Shown one piece after another: positions 26,755 through 36,030 of a DNA stretch of 64,000 nucleotides (positions are counted from its first letter, which is position 1; each line of letters starts with the position of its first letter). The notes beneath the pieces are model-generated. The model did no database searches. It was given only the letters and a program-made list of their open reading frames with translations, and was not told the origin of the DNA. The DNA comes from Limnohabitans sp. Hippo3 (GTDB lineage: Bacteria > Pseudomonadota > Gammaproteobacteria > Burkholderiales > Burkholderiaceae_C), in contig NZ_NESF01000002.1 in the NCBI RefSeq assembly GCF_003063665.1, forward strand, positions 62,001-126,000, read 5' to 3'. Made by a program: the position numbers and the translations under genes.

Positions 26755-27501
26755 ATGTGGCCCAAATGGTTTCAAGGGATAGGCTCAAAGTTCAGGTCGC
26801 CGCACCTCGACCCTGTTTGGGGCTGGCTGCCCAGCCGCTGCGCCATTTGCCAAAGCTGGCCCCAGTCACCGCTGTGCGAAGCCTGCATCAGCCGCTTTGC
26901 CCAGCCACAACACCGCTGCTCGGGCTGCGCCCTGCCCTTGCCCCACCCCAGCGAGCGCTGCGGCGCCTGCATCCAAACCCCGCCGCCACTGGACCGGTGT
27001 CTGGCAGCCACCGCCTATGCCTGGCCCTGGGTGGACCTGATCGCCCGCTACAAGTTTCAGCAGCAACCTGGCTGGGCCGGACCTTTGGCCACCCTGATGT
27101 TGAGCACCCCCTGGGCCGAAGACACGCTGGACGCGGCCGACTGGGTCCTGCCGATTCCGCTGTCGGCCCAGCGCCTGGCCGAGCGCGGTTACAACCAGTC
27201 CTGGCTGCTGGCACGCCAGCTCAGCCCCTACAAAGCCGACGCCCAATTGCTGCTGCGCACCCGCGACACGCCTTCGCAGCGCACCCTGCCCCGTGCGCAG
27301 CGGCTGGCCAATCTGGTGGGCGCTTTCGCGGTAGAGCCCTTGCGGGCCGCACAACTGCGCGGCAAAAAAGTGCTGCTGATCGACGACGTCATGACCAGCG
27401 GCGCCTCCCTGCACACCGCAGCCCGGGTGCTGCGCGAAGCCGGGGCTGCGCAGGTCAGCGCCCTGGTGCTGGCACGCACCGAAGCAGGCAGCGACGTCTG
27501 A
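26755..27501 (+). CDS. comF: ComF family phosphoribosyltransferase-like protein
   Basis: About 248 aa. An N-terminal zinc-ribbon-like part with four cysteine pairs (CAIC, CEAC, CSGC, CGAC), then a type I phosphoribosyltransferase fold with the PRPP loop VLLIDDVMTSGAS. ComF proteins act in uptake or processing of transforming DNA; a separate GntX role in gluconate or NADPH metabolism has been proposed for the family. ATG 26755 avoids the region shared with the divergent gene. trmL follows after 22 bp. Confidence 0.87.
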   Translation: MWPKWFQGIGSKFRSPHLDPVWGWLPSRCAICQSWPQSPLCEACISRFAQPQHRCSGCALPLPHPSERCGACIQTPPPLDRCLAATAYAWPWVDLIARYKFQQQPGWAGPLATLMLSTPWAEDTLDAADWVLPIPLSAQRLAERGYNQSWLLARQLSPYKADAQLLLRTRDTPSQRTLPRAQRLANLVGAFAVEPLRAAQLRGKKVLLIDDVMTSGASLHTAARVLREAGAAQVSALVLARTEAGSDV

Positions 27502-27523
27502 AGGCCAAGGCACAATACCGGCC

Positions 27524-28021
27524 ATGTTCCATATCGTCCTGGTTGAGCCCGAAATCCCGCCGAACACCGGCAACGTCATCCGCCTGGCGGCCAACACCGG
27601 CTGCACACTGCACCTGATCGAGCCGCTGGGCTTTTCGATGGACGACAAGCACATGCGCCGTGCGGGTCTGGACTACCACGAGTACGCCGACTTGCGCCGC
27701 CACGCCGACTGGGCCAGTTTTCTGGCACACGAACAACCCGACCCCGAGCGCATGTTTGCCCTGACCACACGCGGCAGCCGCGCTGCGCACGGCGTGGCTT
27801 TTGCACCCGGCGACTGGCTGGTCTTTGGCTCGGAAACCCGGGGCCTGTCACCCGAGCTGCGTGAACAGTTCGGCCCAGCCCAGCGCATCAAACTGCCCAT
27901 GCGCGAGGGCCAGCGCAGCCTGAACCTGTCGAACGCGGTGGCGGTGACCGTGTTCGAAGCCTGGCGGCAAAACGGCTTTGCCGGGGCCAGCCCGGCACCG
28001 GGCCTGCCGACTCAGGCGTAA
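27524..28021 (+). CDS. trmL: tRNA (cytidine(34)-2'-O)-methyltransferase
   Basis: 165-aa SPOUT methyltransferase that 2'-O-methylates the wobble base of tRNA-Leu. It begins MFHIVLVEPEIPPNTGNVIRLAANTG; the knot region has LVFGSETRGL and the SAM-binding IKLPMREGQRSLNLSNAVAV. It is probably co-transcribed with comF. Its last 10 bases overlap the 3' end of the convergent MaoC gene. Confidence 0.96.
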   Translation: MFHIVLVEPEIPPNTGNVIRLAANTGCTLHLIEPLGFSMDDKHMRRAGLDYHEYADLRRHADWASFLAHEQPDPERMFALTTRGSRAAHGVAFAPGDWLVFGSETRGLSPELREQFGPAQRIKLPMREGQRSLNLSNAVAVTVFEAWRQNGFAGASPAPGLPTQA

Positions 28022-28467
28022 ATGCGCACCAGCGACTCGGCCGCACACACTGGTTTGTCGCTGCCTTCGCGCTCCACCGTCACATTCCACTGCAGCTGCA
28101 AGCCATTGCCTTCAATGGGCGTGGCCGAGTACAAATGCAGGTGCGCGCGCAAACGGCTGCCCACCGGCACCGGCGCCATGAAACGCACCTTGTTCAGGCC
28201 ATAGTTGACCCCCATGCGGGCCGACGAAACCACAATGGTTTTGTCAAAGAACTGCGACAACAGGGACAAGGTCAGGAAGCCGTGCGCAATGGGCGCGCCA
28301 AATGGGCCCTGCTTGGCCCGCTCCACATCGACGTGGATCCACTGGTGATCACCCGTGGCTTCGGCAAACTGCTTGACCTGTTGCTGGGTGATGGTCACCC
28401 ACTCGGTCGCGGCCACATCCTGGCCCACGCAAGCGGCCAGATCGGCCAATGTTTGAAATGTTTTCAT
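28012..28467 (-). CDS. MaoC-like (R)-specific enoyl-CoA hydratase
   Basis: 151-aa hot-dog-fold hydratase. The hydratase-2 motif with catalytic Asp and His is seen in FAEATGDHQWIHVD, followed by FGAPIAHGFLTLSLL. Such enzymes hydrate trans-2-enoyl-CoA to (R)-3-hydroxyacyl-CoA, which can feed PHA synthesis; a phaC gene lies 32 kb away, so any link is indirect. It is convergent and overlapping with trmL and divergent from the next gene. Confidence 0.88.
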   Translation of the reverse strand: MKTFQTLADLAACVGQDVAATEWVTITQQQVKQFAEATGDHQWIHVDVERAKQGPFGAPIAHGFLTLSLLSQFFDKTIVVSSARMGVNYGLNKVRFMAPVPVGSRLRAHLHLYSATPIEGNGLQLQWNVTVEREGSDKPVCAAESLVRIYA

Positions 28468-28563
28468 TCGGTTACTTTATTCACCTTGCAAAACCCGGGC
28501 TGTCGACGAAGAGACACCACTTTGCGGTATGGTGAAAAACGACAACCACAACCCCTTTACCGC

Positions 28564-30555
28564 ATGCCCTCTCCACCGACCCTGCTGAGCCTGACACAAC
28601 AACTGATGCAACTGCCCCACAGGGTCGACCGTCACCTGTGGCTCAACGATGTGGTCCAGTGGGTGCGTGGTGACCGGCAATCGCCCGGGGAAGCGGCGGC
28701 CCGGCTGGGCCTGCTGGTCGACGCTTTGCTGGCCCGCCCCGACTTGACGGCCGCCTGGCAAAGCTGGTGGTGGGCGTTTCTGGACGACACCGATCCCACG
28801 CCTTTGCTGGCCGACTTGGGTTTTGCACCGCGCACGGCGTTCATCAGCGACATGGGCCAGCGCCTGCGCATGAAGCTGTTGCCCGCCACCCCCGATACAG
28901 GCGATCTGGGTTCACTGTTCCTGTTTCTGCAGCCAGAACCTTTTGATGTGCAATGGCTGCAAGCCCTGGACGAGCACACGCTGGGCGGTTTGACGCGGCT
29001 GATGCTGCCCCAGGCCCCTGCGCAAGCCCCGCCGGCATTGCAAGAGAATCTGATGGACGCGCTGACCTATTGCGTGGGCCAGATCAATGCCACCGGCCAC
29101 TCGGCCGAAATCCGCACCCGCATGAGCAGCCGGGACGAGAACACCCGGCCGTTTCACGATCTGCCCATGGCGCTGGAGGTGTTTCGCCAGGCCTTGCAGC
29201 AACACGGCCCGCACAGTCAAGCCTGCCAAACGGCCGCACAAGCCCTCAAGCTGCAACTGGACCATTGCAGGCATGCGGCCTACACCGTGTATGCCCATCT
29301 GCAGGAACACGGCATTTCGGTGGGCATCGTGTTCCGGCTGCGGCAGTTGCGGCATCTGGTGATCCGCTGCAAATACCTGATGGAAGCCTTGCTCACGCAC
29401 GAACCCATCCCGGCCATGCTGGCTTTGCTGGCGCACCTGGCGCAGGTCTGCCACGACAGCCGCAGCATCCGCAGCCTGTGGGCAGCCAACAGCCACATGC
29501 TGGCCGAAAAAGTGGCGCAGCGCAGCGCTGAAAACGGTGAGCACTACATCACCCGCAACGCTGTGGAATACCGACGCATGCTGGGCAAGGCCCTGGGCGG
29601 TGGCGCGGTCATCGGCCTGACCACCTGGGCCAAATTCGCGATCGTGGGTCTGGCCCTCTCCCCTTTCTGGGCAGGGCTGGCCGCAGGCACCAACTATGCG
29701 GCGTCGTTTGTGCTGGTCATGCTGCTGCACTGGACCGTGGCCACAAAACAACCGGCCGTGACAGCGCCTGCCATGGCCGCCAAACTCAAATCCATCGACA
29801 ACGACGAGGGCGTGCAAGGCTTTGTGGACGAGGTGGCTCACCTGTTCCGGTCCCAGATTGCGGCCATTTTGGGCAACCTGCTGGCTGTGGTGCCGATGGT
29901 GTTGCTGATTTGCCTGGCGCTGTCCCAACTCGGACTGGCCCCCATGGCCAACGAGGCCGAAGCCCGGTATGTGTTGTCCTCGGTCAGTTTGCTGGGCCCC
30001 ACAGCCTTGTTCGCCGCCTTCACAGGCGTGCTGCTGTTTGTCTCCAGCATCGTCGCAGGCTGGGTGGAAAACGCTTTTGTGCTGCACCAGCTGGGCTCGG
30101 CTTTGCGCTACCACCCGCGTCTGCGCCGCTGGATCGGGGTGCAGCGGGCAGAGCGCTTGGGTCTGTATCTGCAAAGCCATGTTTCAGGCCTGGCCGCCAA
30201 CATCTCGCTGGGCTTGATGCTCGGGCTGGTGCCGGTCATTGCCCAATTTTTTGGACTGGGTCTGGACGTCCGGCACGTGACCCTCTCGGCCGGTCAAATC
30301 GCTGCGGCAGCGTTCACGCTGGGCCTGCCCGCGCTCGGCACACCGGCCTTCAGCTGGGCCTTGGCGGGTTTGCTGGTGATCGGGCCGCTCAACCTGGGCG
30401 TGAGTTTTTACCTGGCCTTCCGCGTGGCCTTGACCTCACAAAGTGTGAGCATGGCCAACCGGGGGCGCATCCGCCAAGCCATCGTGCAACGCATCCGCAC
30501 ACAACCGATGTCGTTCCTCAGGCCACCCGCAACTGCTGCGGCATCAGAGGTCTGA
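28564..30555 (+). CDS. SpecificRecomb-family polytopic membrane protein (labelled site-specific recombinase)
   Basis: 663 aa. It matches the proteobacterial family conventionally named site-specific recombinase (Pfam SpecificRecomb). The N-terminal half is soluble and helical, with RTRMSSRDENTRPFHDLP and LQEHGISVGIVFRLRQL; the C-terminal half, from about residue 345, has six or more hydrophobic segments. No tyrosine- or serine-recombinase catalytic signature is visible. I judge it an inner-membrane protein of unknown function. ATG 28564 is used; the open frame upstream runs antisense to maoC. Its stop overlaps the end of the next, convergent gene by 12 bp. Confidence 0.75.
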   Translation: MPSPPTLLSLTQQLMQLPHRVDRHLWLNDVVQWVRGDRQSPGEAAARLGLLVDALLARPDLTAAWQSWWWAFLDDTDPTPLLADLGFAPRTAFISDMGQRLRMKLLPATPDTGDLGSLFLFLQPEPFDVQWLQALDEHTLGGLTRLMLPQAPAQAPPALQENLMDALTYCVGQINATGHSAEIRTRMSSRDENTRPFHDLPMALEVFRQALQQHGPHSQACQTAAQALKLQLDHCRHAAYTVYAHLQEHGISVGIVFRLRQLRHLVIRCKYLMEALLTHEPIPAMLALLAHLAQVCHDSRSIRSLWAANSHMLAEKVAQRSAENGEHYITRNAVEYRRMLGKALGGGAVIGLTTWAKFAIVGLALSPFWAGLAAGTNYAASFVLVMLLHWTVATKQPAVTAPAMAAKLKSIDNDEGVQGFVDEVAHLFRSQIAAILGNLLAVVPMVLLICLALSQLGLAPMANEAEARYVLSSVSLLGPTALFAAFTGVLLFVSSIVAGWVENAFVLHQLGSALRYHPRLRRWIGVQRAERLGLYLQSHVSGLAANISLGLMLGLVPVIAQFFGLGLDVRHVTLSAGQIAAAAFTLGLPALGTPAFSWALAGLLVIGPLNLGVSFYLAFRVALTSQSVSMANRGRIRQAIVQRIRTQPMSFLRPPATAAASEV

Positions 30556-31155
30556 GTTCGAAGCGTCCGTGCGCATCTGCATCAGTTCGGCCCGCAAACG
30601 GGCCAATTCGGCGCGGTAGTTTTCAGCGTCGCCGTAATCGGCAAAGCCATGGTAGTGCGCATGCGTTTGCATCATGCGGCGTGCGTGCTTGATCGGGCAC
30701 CAGTATTTTTCGGTCAATCCCACCACCTCACGGCCATAGGCCATCAAGCCATTGCCATACGAGCAGTAGGCGCAGTTGATTTTTTCCAGCCAGTTCAAAT
30801 AGGCCAAGTGTGTGCGATCGTACACAAAATAATCCGAGCGCTTGACGCGGGGAATGCCGCACAGAGGAAAGCACACCCATTGGTAGAGCGTGACAAACGC
30901 GTCAAGCAGCAGCATGGGCAAGAGCACCGGGTAAATGAAGGGCACACACAACACATGCCGCCACTCGGCCGTGAGCACATAACCGAGCAAGCCCTCCTTG
31001 AAGCGCTTTTGCTGCGCCAGCACCTCTTTTTCAAAGCGCACCTTGTGTTCTTCAAAATCGGCTTGCCGCTGTTGTCGGCGGCTTTTGGCTTCTTGCTCAA
31101 TGGCCGCTTCCAGCTGCTGAATGCGGTCCAGAAATTCCTGAATTTTGGGGTTCAT
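30544..31155 (-). CDS. Conserved hypothetical membrane protein with coiled coil and Cys motifs
   Basis: 203 aa. Residues 1-55 are a charged coiled coil (IQQLEAAIEQEAKSRRQQRQ), 68-98 are hydrophobic, then a conserved domain with CAYCSYGNG (C128, C131) and EKYWCPIKHARR (C153, H157), which look like a metal-binding or radical-sensitive site. A final Glu/Arg-rich helix follows. ATG 31155 has AAGGAGG. I do not recognise a function. Confidence 0.7.
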   Translation of the reverse strand: MNPKIQEFLDRIQQLEAAIEQEAKSRRQQRQADFEEHKVRFEKEVLAQQKRFKEGLLGYVLTAEWRHVLCVPFIYPVLLPMLLLDAFVTLYQWVCFPLCGIPRVKRSDYFVYDRTHLAYLNWLEKINCAYCSYGNGLMAYGREVVGLTEKYWCPIKHARRMMQTHAHYHGFADYGDAENYRAELARLRAELMQMRTDASNSDL

Positions 31156-31255
31156 GGGGCCTCCTTGGGCGAACGCAGATGGACAAAGGGCGAGGCCATC
31201 GGCTTCACTTGACTTGCGTCAAAACGCGCCCGTATGAGCACCCGCAAACTGAGCG

Positions 31256-33970
31256 ATGACCATGGCAATCGATCATCCACCCGATCACCTTAACACCGCA
31301 CCAGGCTTGACCACAGCCCAAGCCCAAGTGCGGCTGGCCGCGGATGGCCCGAACGAAGTGGCGCAGGGCACGCGTCGCTCCGTTTGGCGACGCCTGGCCG
31401 ACATGCTGCGCCAACCCATGTTCGCCTTGCTGGTCGCGGCAGCCCTGCTCTACATGCTGCTGGGCGACCTGACCGAAGGTCTGACGCTGTCGGTCTTTGT
31501 CTTGGCCGTGCTGGTGCTCAGCTTTTACCAGGAGGGGAAATCCGAAGCCGCCATCGAGGCCCTGCGCCAGCTCACACAAGCGCAGGCCCGCGTGCTGCGG
31601 GACGGTCAAACACAGCTGATCCCCGCCAGCGACGTCGTGGCAGGCGACTGCTTGCTGCTGTCAGAAGGCGACCGGGTGGCCGCAGACGGCTGGTTGCTGC
31701 AGGCCAGCAACCTGCAAATGGACGAATCCCTGTTGACGGGCGAATCGGTGGCTGTGGACAAAAGCCCGCTGGAGCCACAGCCAGGCGGCACTGGGTCGCC
31801 AATGCCCAAGCCGCCACCCCAGGCCTGCGTGCATGGCGGCACGTTTGTTGTGCGCGGCAGCGGCCAGGTGCGGGTCACGGCCACCGGCATGCGCAGCCAG
31901 ATCGGACAAATTGGTCTGTCATTGGGCCAGGTACAAGAAGCCGACACCCCCTTGCAACAACAGACCGCCCGATTGGTCAAGGTGCTGGCCAGTCTGGTGG
32001 CGGTGCTGTGCGTGGTGATGGTGCTGACCCTGGTATGGCGCACCGGTCAATGGGTGCCCGCCTTGCTGTCGGGCATCGCGCTGGCCATGGCCATCCTGCC
32101 CGAAGAGTATTCCGTGGTCCTCACACTGTTTCCGGCCATGGGTGCGCGTCGCCTGACGCGTGAAGGCGTGCTCACCCGCCACATCAACGCCATCGAAACC
32201 CTGGGGGCCATCAGCGTTTTGTGCACCGACAAAACCGGGACCCTGACGCAAAACCGCATGACCGTGACCGCACTGGCCGTGCCCCGGGTGGCTGGCAGCT
32301 CAGAACCTGGCGAGGTGCTGCAATGGCACACACCCACACTGGGCCATGCGTCGTCCACGCCGGCCCCAGCCGCTGCAACACTCTCAGCGGCTTTTCACCC
32401 CTTGATCGAGCACGCCATTTTGGCCAGTGCCCCTACACCTTTCGACCCGATGGAGAGTGCCTTCCATGCGATGGGCAAAGACCATCTGAGCGAGGCCGAT
32501 CGGACTTTTGGCGAGGGCCAGCTGGTGCAAACCTACGCCCTCAGCCCCAGCCTCAAAGCCATGTCGCATGTCTGGCAGTTCGACCCGGATGACCCACATG
32601 TGGTTTCGGTCAAAGGGGCCCCCGAAGCCGTCATGGACCTGTGCCACCTGAGCCCGGGTGCACGCGCGCACTGGCTGGCCCGCGTGGCAGACATGGCCGC
32701 ACAGGGCTTGCGCGTGCTCGCGGTGGCACACAGCCGGTTTGAAGGCCAAAGCTACCCCGACACCCTACACGACTTTGACTTTGAATGGCTGGGGCTGATC
32801 GGACTGACCGACCCCTTGCGCCCCGAAATCCCTCAGGCCATGGCCGACTGCCAATCGGCCGGCATTCAGGTCATTGTGATCACGGGCGACTTCCCTGCCA
32901 CAGCGCGCGAAATCGCCCGGCAAGCCGGACTGCCCGAGGGTGAAACCCTGACCGGTGATGTCCTGGAAGGCCTGGATGACGCCGCTTTGCGCGAGCGGCT
33001 GCGCCACGTCACCGTCTGTGCGCGCATCTCGCCGCACCAGAAGCTGCGCATTGTGCAGGCGCTGCAGGCCCAGGGTCAGGTGGTGGCCATGACGGGCGAT
33101 GGCGTGAACGACGCCCCGGCCCTGAAGGCCTCCCACGTGGGCATCGCCATGGGCGCACGGGGCACCGACGTCGCCCGCGAAGCCGCCGACCTGGTGCTGG
33201 TGGACGACAACTTCGCCTCGATCGTTCGGGGCATCCGTTTGGGCCGCCGCATTTTTGGCAACCTGCAAAAGTCGATGCAGTACATTTTTGCGATCCACAT
33301 TCCGATCGCAGGCATGGCCTTGGTGCCCATGCTGATGGGCTGGCCTGCACTGATGCTGCCCTTGCATGTGGCTTTGCTGGAGCTGGTGATCGACCCGGCC
33401 TGTTCGCTGGCCTTCGAGAACGAGCCCGCTCCGGCCAACGTGATGCGGCAAGCACCCCGCGATACCCGCACGGCCCTGTTTGGCGCTCGGACCATCGGCC
33501 TGGCCTTGGGACAAGGACTGGCCGTGCTGGCCTGTGTGGCCCTGGCGTACGCCATTGCCAAGCTCTGGCCTGGCGCAGGTGAGGGGTTCCGGTCCATACC
33601 GTGGACACCTGTGCTGGATGCGATGGCTTTGACTGTGGAATTGAGCGAAGCGCAAATCCGCGCCATGCTGTTCATCACACTGATCACTGGCAATGCCGCC
33701 TTGATCCTGTCCAACCGTGCAGGCGGTGGTCAGTTCTGGCGCAGCTTGCGCACCCCCAACGCCGTGGCCTACGGGGTGATCGCCCTGGCCGGTTTATTTC
33801 TGGTTTTGGCCATCCATTGGCCCTGGCTCTCAGGTCCGCTTCAGTTTGAGCCCCCGCCGCTATGGCCGTGGCTCATCGCGGTTGCTTCAGGTGTGCTCAG
33901 CGGTATCGGCGTCTCGGTTTTGCACTGGGCCATGAGCGCAAGGCCAAGCCCACCCCAGGGCCGTGGCTGA
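31256..33970 (+). CDS. P-type cation-transporting ATPase (P2-like, PEEY variant)
   Basis: 904 aa, full-length pump: an N-terminal cation-ATPase domain, actuator TGES (161-164), phosphorylation site DKTGTLT (D325), nucleotide-binding KGAPEAV, hinge TGDGVNDAP (613-621) and a C-terminal four-helix block. Transmembrane helix 4 carries AILPEEYSVV (PEEY 282-285) in place of the PEGL of SERCA-type Ca2+ pumps, so the ion is uncertain. The M5-M6 loop DPACSLAFENEP is typical of this subgroup. ATG 31256 or the ATG two codons later may be the start. It converges with the sensor kinase, 19 bp apart. Confidence 0.88.
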   Translation: MTMAIDHPPDHLNTAPGLTTAQAQVRLAADGPNEVAQGTRRSVWRRLADMLRQPMFALLVAAALLYMLLGDLTEGLTLSVFVLAVLVLSFYQEGKSEAAIEALRQLTQAQARVLRDGQTQLIPASDVVAGDCLLLSEGDRVAADGWLLQASNLQMDESLLTGESVAVDKSPLEPQPGGTGSPMPKPPPQACVHGGTFVVRGSGQVRVTATGMRSQIGQIGLSLGQVQEADTPLQQQTARLVKVLASLVAVLCVVMVLTLVWRTGQWVPALLSGIALAMAILPEEYSVVLTLFPAMGARRLTREGVLTRHINAIETLGAISVLCTDKTGTLTQNRMTVTALAVPRVAGSSEPGEVLQWHTPTLGHASSTPAPAAATLSAAFHPLIEHAILASAPTPFDPMESAFHAMGKDHLSEADRTFGEGQLVQTYALSPSLKAMSHVWQFDPDDPHVVSVKGAPEAVMDLCHLSPGARAHWLARVADMAAQGLRVLAVAHSRFEGQSYPDTLHDFDFEWLGLIGLTDPLRPEIPQAMADCQSAGIQVIVITGDFPATAREIARQAGLPEGETLTGDVLEGLDDAALRERLRHVTVCARISPHQKLRIVQALQAQGQVVAMTGDGVNDAPALKASHVGIAMGARGTDVAREAADLVLVDDNFASIVRGIRLGRRIFGNLQKSMQYIFAIHIPIAGMALVPMLMGWPALMLPLHVALLELVIDPACSLAFENEPAPANVMRQAPRDTRTALFGARTIGLALGQGLAVLACVALAYAIAKLWPGAGEGFRSIPWTPVLDAMALTVELSEAQIRAMLFITLITGNAALILSNRAGGGQFWRSLRTPNAVAYGVIALAGLFLVLAIHWPWLSGPLQFEPPPLWPWLIAVASGVLSGIGVSVLHWAMSARPSPPQGRG

Positions 33971-33989
33971 AGCTGAGCGCACAAGCCGC

Positions 33990-35336
33990 TCAGTTGTGCG
34001 CTGGCACGGCAGGCCAGCGCACGACGACGCTCAACCCACCCAAGTCTGGACTGTGCCCCAACGTCACCTGCAAGCGGTAGCGCTGGGCCAAGCGCCGAAC
34101 AATCGACCACCCCAAACCACTGCCATCCGCGCCATTGCCGGGGACCCGAAAGAAACGGTCCCCCAATCGGTCCAGATCGGCAGGACTCAAACCCGGGCCA
34201 CTGTCTTCGACACTAAGGCATGGGGTTGGTGATGCTTCCCAACGGACACGGATCTGTGCACCCACCGGGCTGTAGCGCTGGGCGTTGTCCACCAGATTGC
34301 CCACCAGCACCCCCACCAGACCCGGCGGCATGGGCACATGCAAGGAAGCAGGCGCGTCAAGACTCAAGACTTGCTGTTTGGCCCGTGCCTGCGGACCCAG
34401 GTCCGCCAACAGGGCCCGGGTGTCGGCGACGGCATCGCTGACCACAGCGCCCTGCGCGGCGTCATCGGCATCGAGTCTGGCCAACTGCAAGAGCTGGGTC
34501 ACCAGCCGTGTGGCACGGTCACACCCTCGCAACACGGCATCCAGGGCCATCTGGCGATCGCTGTCGGAATCGCTTCCACGCGCCACTTGTGCCTGCATGC
34601 GAATGGCCGCAATCGGTGTTCGCAACTCATGTGCAGCATCGGCCGTGAAACGGCGCTCGCCATCCATTTGCTGGGCCGTCTGCTCGAACCAACGGTTCAG
34701 GGCCTTGACCAGCGGCCGCACTTCGGCCGACACCTCTTCACTCAGAGGCTCGCGGGCATCGGCCTGGCGCTGCGAAACCGACTGGCTCAGCTGGCGAAGC
34801 GGCGCGAAGGACTTGAAAATCGCCCCCCAGATCAGCAAGGCCAAAACAGGCAAAGCCAGCAGCATGGGGACGATGGCCGACTTCAGGCCCGCTTTCAGGA
34901 TGTCGTTGCGGGCCGATTGCAACTCGGCCACCATGACCTGAACATCGCGCTCGCGCCCGGGTGTGGCAAAGACACGCCAGGCTTGGTCACCGAGCCGCTG
35001 GTCGGAGATGCCGGTTTGGTCCCAAGGTGCCAACGGCGACACAGGGGCCTCGGCCGAACGAAAGACCAGCTTTTTTTCATGCCAGACCTGAAAGGCGACC
35101 CGGGGCTGGTACTTGTGCAGCACCGGTGCGGTGGTGAAGTCGTCGTCGTGCTCATCGCTGGTCTGCACCGCGAGCACCGCTGCGGTTTGCGCCAGATGGG
35201 CGTCCAGCAACTCGTTGAGCTCGTGCTCGGTTTTGAGCCATGTCATGACCAGCACCAAAGTCCAGACCAGCCCGGTGACCACCAACAGGCTAAGCGTCAG
35301 CCGCCATTGAAGCGAAGAAGGTCGCCAGACTTTCAT
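33990..35336 (-). CDS. Sensor histidine kinase of the SHP/diheme cytochrome operon
   Basis: 448-aa QseC/PmrB-like kinase. Helices lie at about 13-33 and 153-173, flanking a periplasmic sensor domain; then HAMP, the phospho-acceptor H236 in AAHELRTPIAA, N box NLVDNAQRYS, and G boxes EDSGPGL and GSGLGWSIV. ATG 35336 overlaps the stop of the response regulator by 4 bp. Being downstream of shp, dhc and cytochrome b561, it probably senses the redox or ligand state that these proteins handle. Confidence 0.92.
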   Translation of the reverse strand: MKVWRPSSLQWRLTLSLLVVTGLVWTLVLVMTWLKTEHELNELLDAHLAQTAAVLAVQTSDEHDDDFTTAPVLHKYQPRVAFQVWHEKKLVFRSAEAPVSPLAPWDQTGISDQRLGDQAWRVFATPGRERDVQVMVAELQSARNDILKAGLKSAIVPMLLALPVLALLIWGAIFKSFAPLRQLSQSVSQRQADAREPLSEEVSAEVRPLVKALNRWFEQTAQQMDGERRFTADAAHELRTPIAAIRMQAQVARGSDSDSDRQMALDAVLRGCDRATRLVTQLLQLARLDADDAAQGAVVSDAVADTRALLADLGPQARAKQQVLSLDAPASLHVPMPPGLVGVLVGNLVDNAQRYSPVGAQIRVRWEASPTPCLSVEDSGPGLSPADLDRLGDRFFRVPGNGADGSGLGWSIVRRLAQRYRLQVTLGHSPDLGGLSVVVRWPAVPAHN

Positions 35337-36001
35337 GCCTTGACTTGCTGGGGCAGCATGTACCCCACGCCTCGCAGGGTTTCGATCACGTCCGCATGCA
35401 GCTTCTTGCGCAAGTTGTAAATGTGAACCTCGACCGTGTTGCTGCTCACCTCGGTGCCCCACTGGTACAGGTGCTGTTCGATCTGTCCACGGGTCAGCAC
35501 ACGGCCCGCGTGCAGCATGAAAATGTGCAGCACCTCGTACTCACGCGAGGACAATTCGACCGCCCGCTCGCCCAACCATACCTGGCGCGAGGCCGGGTCC
35601 AGGCGCAAAACCCCGGCCTCCAGAATGGGCTCTGCGACGCCATGGGCACGGCGCACCAGTGCCCGCAGGCGTGCGGCCAGCTCCATCAAATCCACCGGTT
35701 TGACCAGGTAGTCATCGGCACCGGCATCCAGTCCGGCGATGCGGTCGGGCACGCCGTCCCGCGCCGTCAAAATCAACACCGGGGTGGTGACTTTTTGGCG
35801 GCGCACCGCCGCCAGGCACTGCATGCCATCCTGGCGAGGCAAGCCCAGGTCGAGCACGCAGGCTTCGTACACACCGGCCAACAGCTCACGCTCAGCCGCC
35901 ACGCCGTCGCGGACCCAGTCCACCCAAAAGCCTTGTTGCTGCAAACCGGCTTTCAGGCCGGAGCCCAGCAACTCGTCATCTTCCGCCAATAAAACGCGCA
36001 T
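35333..36001 (-). CDS. OmpR-family response regulator of the SHP operon
   Basis: 222 aa, receiver plus winged helix. Phospho-acceptor D51 in VLDLGLPRQDG, switch Thr in LILTARD and Lys in DDYLVKP; the DNA-binding part ends VEVHIYNLRKKL...RGVGYML, the QseB/PmrA type. It starts 29 bp after the cytochrome b561 gene and overlaps the kinase gene. A QseB/PmrA-like direct repeat lies before shp (37803-37819), so autoregulation of the operon is plausible. Confidence 0.93.
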   Translation of the reverse strand: MRVLLAEDDELLGSGLKAGLQQQGFWVDWVRDGVAAERELLAGVYEACVLDLGLPRQDGMQCLAAVRRQKVTTPVLILTARDGVPDRIAGLDAGADDYLVKPVDLMELAARLRALVRRAHGVAEPILEAGVLRLDPASRQVWLGERAVELSSREYEVLHIFMLHAGRVLTRGQIEQHLYQWGTEVSSNTVEVHIYNLRKKLHADVIETLRGVGYMLPQQVKA

Positions 36002-36030
36002 GTGTCCAGCCTGAATGGGGGTCTGAAAAA

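Noticed and set aside
28912-30180. 422-codon minus-strand frame
   Set aside because: Antisense to the SpecificRecomb gene; low-information composition and no ribosome binding site.
28564-30555. Mobile element suggested by the recombinase name
   Set aside because: No terminal repeats, no integrase or transposase neighbours and a polytopic membrane layout; the name alone is not evidence.
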